DNA of 35,943 bases from an uncultured Clostridia bacterium. Its GTDB lineage: Bacteria; Bacillota; Clostridia; TANB77; CAG-508. The first letter of the stretch is position 1. Each line of letters starts with the position of its first letter. The position numbers and the translations under genes were made by a program. The notes under the pieces are model-generated. The model was not told the DNA's origin. It saw only the letters and a program-made list of their open reading frames with translations, and made no database searches. The stretch lies in assembly GCA_934184665.1 (NCBI GenBank), contig CAKPSX010000015.1:1-35943 (forward strand), written 5' to 3'. This document shows, in pieces, positions 31,492-35,943 of this stretch.

Positions 31492-31705
31492 ATATCCACA
31501 CCCATCTGTGGATTAGCTGTTAATAAACTGTTAATAACTCAACAATTCACAATTTGATTTTTTAGCTGTGGACAAATTGGGAAGTTATCCACTAAGTTAT
31601 TAACATATAAATTCCCTAGGGATTCATACTTTCCACATAGTTTTCCACATTTTCCACAGCACCTAATACTATTACTACTAATAATATTTATATTATATAT
31701 AATAA
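31492..31705. other. oriC part 2: DnaA boxes, DnaA-trio and unwinding zone
   Basis: Between dnaA and dnaN lie box-like sites ATATCCACA (31492-31500), TGTGGATTA (31507-31515), TGTGGACAA (31567-31575), TTATCCACT (31585-31593), and TTTTCCACA at 31641-31649 and 31650-31658. After the last two and a short GCACC spacer comes CTATTACTACTA (31669-31680). Its lower strand reads four 3'-(G/A)AT-5' trios, the DnaA-trio signature. It is followed by a pure A/T stretch (31680-31713) suited to strand opening. This matches the bipartite origins known in Bacillus. Confidence 0.85.
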
Positions 31706-31725
31706 TTAATAAAGGAGAGAGGCAA

Positions 31726-32841
31726 ATGAAAATAGTTTGTTACAAGGATAATATCCTTAAAGCATTAAATTCCGTAGTTAAAGGTGTTGCTACTAAAACA
31801 ACAATGCCAATATTAGAAGGAATACTTATTCAAACAAATGATAATGAAATAAAATTAACAACATATGATCAAGAAATTGGTATAGAATATATTTTAGAAT
31901 GTGATGTTATTGAACAGGGAAGTACAGTTGTAAATGCAGTTATGTTTAGTGAAATAATAAGAAAATTACCTGATACTGAAATTAGTATAACACTTAATGA
32001 AAATAATCTTTTAGAAATTGAATGTGAAGGAGCATTATATAAATTAACAACAATGAATCCTGATGAATTTCCAGAATTACCAAAAATAGAAATTGAAAAT
32101 TCAATAGATTTAGAGCAAAGTATGTTAAAAAATATGATTAGAAGAACTATATTTGCAGTTAGCACTGAAGAAAATAGACCTATATTCACAGGTTGTTTAT
32201 TTGAAGTGGAAAACAATAAGCTAAATGTAGTTGCAGTTGACGGATTTAGATTAGCATTAAGAAGTATATATTTACCAACAAAAGTTAATGATTTTAAAGC
32301 AGTAATACCAGGAAGAACATTGAATGAAGTAAATAAGATTATATTAGACTCATTTGACCATATAAAAATAGGAATTGCAAAAAACCAAGCATTATTTGAA
32401 ATGGAAAATTGTAAAATAGTAACAAGAACACTTGATGGAGAGTTCTTAAATTATAAATCAGTAATACCAAGTACTTGGGAAACAAGAATAAAAGTAAATA
32501 AGAGTAATTTACAAAACAGTTTTGAAAGAATAAGCTTAATATCAGCATCATCTATAGAAAAAGAGAAAAAATATCCAGTTAAAGTTTCTGTAGATATAGG
32601 AAAAATCACGATTTCTTGTACAAATCAGACAGGAGAGGCAAAAGAAGAAATTTATATTTCAACAGAGGGAAAAAATATTGAAGCAGGTTTTAACCCTAAA
32701 TATTTTCTTGATTGCTTAAAAGCTATAGAAGATGAAGAAGTTTACGTTGAATTTGGAACTAACATATCCCCATGTTTAGTGAAATCTGTGGAAAACAATG
32801 ATTATGTTTACATGATTTTACCAATAAGATTAAAAGATTAA
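31726..32841 (+). CDS. dnaN: DNA polymerase III sliding clamp (beta subunit)
   Basis: A 371-residue clamp with three similar domains, e.g. TTMPILEGILIQ, VDGFRLALR and the C-terminal end YMILPIRL, which closes the hydrophobic partner-binding pocket. AAAGGAGAGAGG precedes the ATG. No S4-domain gene (yaaA/rlbA) follows, unlike in Bacillus. Confidence 0.97.
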   Translation: MKIVCYKDNILKALNSVVKGVATKTTMPILEGILIQTNDNEIKLTTYDQEIGIEYILECDVIEQGSTVVNAVMFSEIIRKLPDTEISITLNENNLLEIECEGALYKLTTMNPDEFPELPKIEIENSIDLEQSMLKNMIRRTIFAVSTEENRPIFTGCLFEVENNKLNVVAVDGFRLALRSIYLPTKVNDFKAVIPGRTLNEVNKIILDSFDHIKIGIAKNQALFEMENCKIVTRTLDGEFLNYKSVIPSTWETRIKVNKSNLQNSFERISLISASSIEKEKKYPVKVSVDIGKITISCTNQTGEAKEEIYISTEGKNIEAGFNPKYFLDCLKAIEDEEVYVEFGTNISPCLVKSVENNDYVYMILPIRLKD

Positions 32842-32856
32842 TAAATTTAGAACAAG

Positions 32857-32889
32857 TGGTCAGGGGAAAGCTCTGACCAATATTTTTTT
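32857..32889 (+). terminator. Terminator after dnaN
   Basis: TGGTCAG (32857-32863) pairs with CTGACCA (32873-32879) across a 9-nt loop and is followed by ATATTTTTTTA. It ends the dnaA-dnaN transcript. Confidence 0.8.
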
Positions 32890-33185
32890 ATAATTATTTT
32901 TATTATGAAAAAAATAGAATAAAATAGAATAAAATAGAAAAAAAGAGAAAACAAAAGAAAAACAAGAAATTTAATAATAATATTTTTTATTTTATTTGAT
33001 AAAAAGCGAGGCACGAGAATCGAAAATAAGCCATTTTTATTTTTTATCAATATAATTTTATATTAAATATAAAAAATAATAAAAAAATAGAAATAAATCA
33101 AAATAAATTAAAAAAAATCAAAAATAAAAGAAAAAAATAGAATAAATTAGAAAAAATACTAAAAAAATATAAAAATAATACACAG
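32890..33185. other. A-rich gene-free spacer before recF
   Basis: About 300 bases made almost only of A with scattered G and T (repeated AATAGAATAAA-like units). No frame of any length. In the middle a GC island (33006-33032) is enclosed by perfect 10-bp arms TTGATAAAAA (32996-33005) and its complement (33041-33050). A TATAAT at 33051-33056 could be a -10 box, but no -35 is visible. Confidence 0.6.
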
Positions 33186-33197
33186 ATGGAGAATAAT

Positions 33198-34286
33198 ATG
33201 TGGATAAATAATATAAAATTAAACAATTTTAGAAATTATATTAATAAAGAAATAAATTTATTTAAAAATATAAATATATTTTATGGAAAAAATGCTCAAG
33301 GTAAAACAAATATAATAGAATCAATATTTTTATGTAGTATGGGAAAATCTTTTAGAACAAATAAAGATAAAGAATTAATAAAATTTAATGAAGAAAAAGC
33401 ACTTGTTGAAATTAATTTTCAGAAAAAAGATAGAGATGGAAAAATAAAGATAGAAATAGGAAATAAAAAACAAATTTATTTAAATGGAATTAAATTAAAA
33501 AAATTAAGTGATTTATTAGGAAATGTAAATATGGTTATATTTACACCAGATGATATAAATATTTTAAAAGGTAGTCCACAAAATAGAAGAAAATTTTTAG
33601 ATATAATGATTAGTCAATTAAGACCTAATTATATGCATTTATTAACATTATATTTAAGAACATTAGAACAAAGAAATAATTATTTAAAACAAATTAAAAC
33701 AGAAAATAAAGATGAAAATTTATTAGATATTTGGGATGAAAAATTAATTGAGTATGGATTAAAAATATATGAATATAGAAAAGAATATATAAATAAAATT
33801 CAAGAAAAAATAAAAACTATTCATAAAGATATTACGGAAGAAAAAGAAGAAATAGAAATTAAATATTTTTCTGACGCAAGTACTAGACAAAATTTTATAA
33901 ATGAGTTAAAATCAAGAAGGAAGTTGGACATAATAAAAGGATATACAACAAAAGGAATACATAGAGATGATTTCATGATATACATAAATGGAAGAGAAGT
34001 TCAAATATATGGTTCGCAAGGTCAAAATAGAACAGCAGTATTATCATTAAAACTTGCGGAGCTAAACATTATAAAGGATGATATTGGAGAAAGTCCAATA
34101 TTGTTACTTGATGATTTTATGTCTGAACTTGATAGTAACAGAAGAAAAAAATTATTGGAAAATATAGAAGATATTCAAGTTATAATTACATGTACAGAAA
34201 AATTGGTACTTGAAAATTTAGAATATTTTTCATATAATGTTATAGATGGAAACGTTATAGACGAAAATAATAACAATTTGAAATGA
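33198..34286 (+). CDS. recF: DNA repair and replication protein RecF
   Basis: A 362-residue SMC-like ATPase acting in gap repair with RecO and RecR. Walker A is GKNAQGKT (30-37), with the signature region YGSQGQNRTAVLSLKLAE and Walker B PILLLDDFMSELD. ATG at 33198 is chosen over 33186 because GGAG lies 6 nt before it and because RecF proteins usually begin M-(Y/W)-I...L..FRNY. Its ribosome site overlaps the rejected start. Confidence 0.96.
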   Translation: MWINNIKLNNFRNYINKEINLFKNINIFYGKNAQGKTNIIESIFLCSMGKSFRTNKDKELIKFNEEKALVEINFQKKDRDGKIKIEIGNKKQIYLNGIKLKKLSDLLGNVNMVIFTPDDINILKGSPQNRRKFLDIMISQLRPNYMHLLTLYLRTLEQRNNYLKQIKTENKDENLLDIWDEKLIEYGLKIYEYRKEYINKIQEKIKTIHKDITEEKEEIEIKYFSDASTRQNFINELKSRRKLDIIKGYTTKGIHRDDFMIYINGREVQIYGSQGQNRTAVLSLKLAELNIIKDDIGESPILLLDDFMSELDSNRRKKLLENIEDIQVIITCTEKLVLENLEYFSYNVIDGNVIDENNNNLK

Positions 34287-34327
34287 AAAATTTTACAATT
34301 GTATGCTATTGAAAGGAAGGAAAAATA

Positions 34328-35943
34328 ATGGAAAAATATGAACACGAATACGGTGCAGAACAAATACAAGTATTAGAAGGATTAGAAGCTGTTAGAAAAA
34401 GACCAGGTATGTATATAGGCAGTACATCTGTAAGAGGATTACATCATATGGTATATGAAATTGTTGATAACTGTGTTGATGAAGCTTTAGCTGGATATTG
34501 TACAGAAATAAAAATAGAAATTGAACCAGGAAATATTATGAGTGTTGAAGATAATGGTAGAGGAATTCCAGTTGAGATACACCCAAAAACAGGAATATCT
34601 ACAGCGGAAACAGTATATACAGTATTACATGCTGGTGGAAAATTTGGTGGTGATAGTGGATATAAAGTTTCTGGTGGTTTACATGGTGTTGGTGCATCTG
34701 TTGTAAATGCATTATCAAATTGGGTTGAAGTTACAATATGTAGAGATGGTGGAATGTATCAAATGTATTTTGAAAGGGGAAAAACTGTAAGAAAACTTGA
34801 AAGAATAGGGGACTCAGATAAAACAGGAACAAAGGTTAGATTTTTAGCAGATGATACAATATTCGAAACACAAGAATTTGATTATGAAGTATTAGAAACA
34901 AGATTTAGAGAAATAGCATTTTTAACAAAAGGATTAAAAATTACATTACAGGATTTAAGAGGAGAAACACCAAAAAAAGCAGAATTTTGTTTTGAAGGTG
35001 GATTAAAATCTTTTGTAGAATTTTTAAATAAAAATAAAGAAAAATTACATCCAGATCCAATTTATATTGAGAAAAATGGAGAAACACCAGTTGAAATTGC
35101 TATACAATATACAACAAGTTATTCAGAAAATATACATACTTTTGTAAATAATATTAATACAATTGAAGGTGGAACACATTTAGAAGGATTTAAAAGAGCA
35201 CTAACAAAAGTATTTAATGATTATGCAAGAGCTCATAATTTCTTAAAAGATAAAGATAATAATTTACAAGGTGAAGATATAAGAGAAGGAATAACAGCTG
35301 TTGTATCTGTAAAAGTAAAAGAACCACAATTTGAAGGACAAACTAAAACTAAACTAGGGAATAGTGAAGTTACAGGAATTGTTCAAAGTATGGTTAATGA
35401 AGCATTATCTACATTTTTGGAAGAAAACCCAAATGTAGCAAAAGCAATATTGGAAAAATGTGTAAGTGCATCAAGAGCAAGAGAAGCAGCAAGAAAAGCA
35501 AGAGAACTTGTACGTAGAAAAAGTGCACTAGAAACTTCAACATTACCGGGAAAACTTGCGGATTGTAGTAGTAAAGTTGCAGAAGAATGTGAAGTATATA
35601 TTGTTGAGGGTGACTCAGCAGGAGGAAGTGCAAAACAGGGAAGAGATAGAAAATTCCAAGCGATTTTACCTTTATGGGGAAAAATGCTTAATGTTGAAAA
35701 GGCAAGAGCAGATAAAATATACGGAAATGATAAATTAAATCCAGTTATAATTGCAATAGGTGCAGGAATTGGAAATGAGTTTGATATAACAAAAATTAGA
35801 TATGGAAAAGTAATAATAATGGCAGATGCCGATGTTGATGGTGCACACATAAGAACACTTTTATTAACATTTTTCTTTAGATATATGAGACCACTTATAG
35901 AAAATGGAAATGTTTATTTAGCACAACCACCACTATTTAAGTT
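34328..35943 (+). CDS. gyrB: DNA gyrase subunit B (partial, runs off the right edge)
   Basis: About 538 residues visible. The ATPase domain has the catalytic glutamate in VYEIVDN (Glu44) and DNGRGIP, GGLHGVGASVVNALS. The transducer domain follows, and then the TOPRIM part with EGDSAGGSAKQGRDRKFQAI and DADVDGAHIRTLLLTFF. AGGAAGG precedes the ATG at 34328, 41 nt after recF. The motif usually LPL(R/K)GK reads LPLWGK here. The 3' end lies outside the window. Confidence 0.97.
   Translation, partial: MEKYEHEYGAEQIQVLEGLEAVRKRPGMYIGSTSVRGLHHMVYEIVDNCVDEALAGYCTEIKIEIEPGNIMSVEDNGRGIPVEIHPKTGISTAETVYTVLHAGGKFGGDSGYKVSGGLHGVGASVVNALSNWVEVTICRDGGMYQMYFERGKTVRKLERIGDSDKTGTKVRFLADDTIFETQEFDYEVLETRFREIAFLTKGLKITLQDLRGETPKKAEFCFEGGLKSFVEFLNKNKEKLHPDPIYIEKNGETPVEIAIQYTTSYSENIHTFVNNINTIEGGTHLEGFKRALTKVFNDYARAHNFLKDKDNNLQGEDIREGITAVVSVKVKEPQFEGQTKTKLGNSEVTGIVQSMVNEALSTFLEENPNVAKAILEKCVSASRAREAARKARELVRRKSALETSTLPGKLADCSSKVAEECEVYIVEGDSAGGSAKQGRDRKFQAILPLWGKMLNVEKARADKIYGNDKLNPVIIAIGAGIGNEFDITKIRYGKVIIMADADVDGAHIRTLLLTFFFRYMRPLIENGNVYLAQPPLFK

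Noticed and set aside
35383..35850. 155-residue minus-strand frame near the right edge
   Set aside because: It is opposite gyrB, whose plus-strand frame shows all family motifs.

Overview
The window is very AT-rich and carries the textbook chromosomal replication-origin neighbourhood of a Firmicute. On the minus strand, reading away from the origin, are rpmH, rnpA, yidD, yidC, jag/khpB, mnmE, mnmG, rsmG, parA(soj) and parB(spo0J). On the plus strand are dnaA, dnaN, recF and the start of gyrB. Gene order, the Soj/Spo0J pair, strong Shine-Dalgarno sites, AT-rich codon use and a GerM-domain gene point to a low-GC clostridial lineage, probably an uncultured gut-type Clostridia. The exact taxon cannot be read from the sequence.

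Layout. (1) 1-970: the tail of a proline-rich protein and a GerM-domain lipoprotein-like or membrane protein. (2) 1095-4790: an ABC-2 type exporter pair preceded by a DUF4143-type AAA ATPase, which has a strong promoter overlapped by a long palindrome. (3) 4867-5160: a gene-free stretch with a second palindrome, a GC-rich structured island and a terminator. (4) 5160-20439: a type IV secretion system (T4SS) locus, all on the minus strand. In transcription order it holds three VirB2-like pilins, a 19-bp hairpin, a PrgI-family protein, a VirB4 split into a membrane-anchored N-terminal protein and an ATPase, a very large VirB6/TrbL-like protein, three membrane proteins that look like VirB8/TcpC stand-ins, and a giant wall enzyme with SGNH, tail-lysozyme and CHAP domains. 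(5) 20556-20884: two tRNA-Ser genes with their own promoter and terminators. (6) 20925-29690: the parB to rpmH housekeeping block. (7) 29786-31725: a bipartite oriC flanking dnaA, with DnaA boxes on both sides and a DnaA-trio plus AT-rich unwinding zone before dnaN. (8) dnaN, recF and partial gyrB.

The most interesting region is the T4SS locus. No relaxase, VirD4-like coupling protein or integrase lies in the window, so it does not look like an ordinary conjugative element here. Three of its genes (VirB6-like, one VirB8-like candidate, and the wall enzyme) are each split once. In all three the break has the same polarity, and removing one base rejoins them exactly into open frames of 1048, 450 and 1166 residues. 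A 151-bp, about 97% identical repeat has copied the promoter and first 26 codons of the wall-enzyme gene in front of the VirB8-like candidate. The pilins and the VirB6-like protein share a short membrane-edge motif ending in an E-(K/Q)-A-x-(Y/I)-K core.

In function the locus looks like a complete inner-membrane export or pilus machine: pilins, VirB3-like PrgI, VirB4 motor, VirB6 channel, VirB8-like periplasm-facing or wall-facing domains, and a wall hydrolase to open peptidoglycan. It has separate promoters for pilins, for the VirB8-like gene and for the hydrolase.
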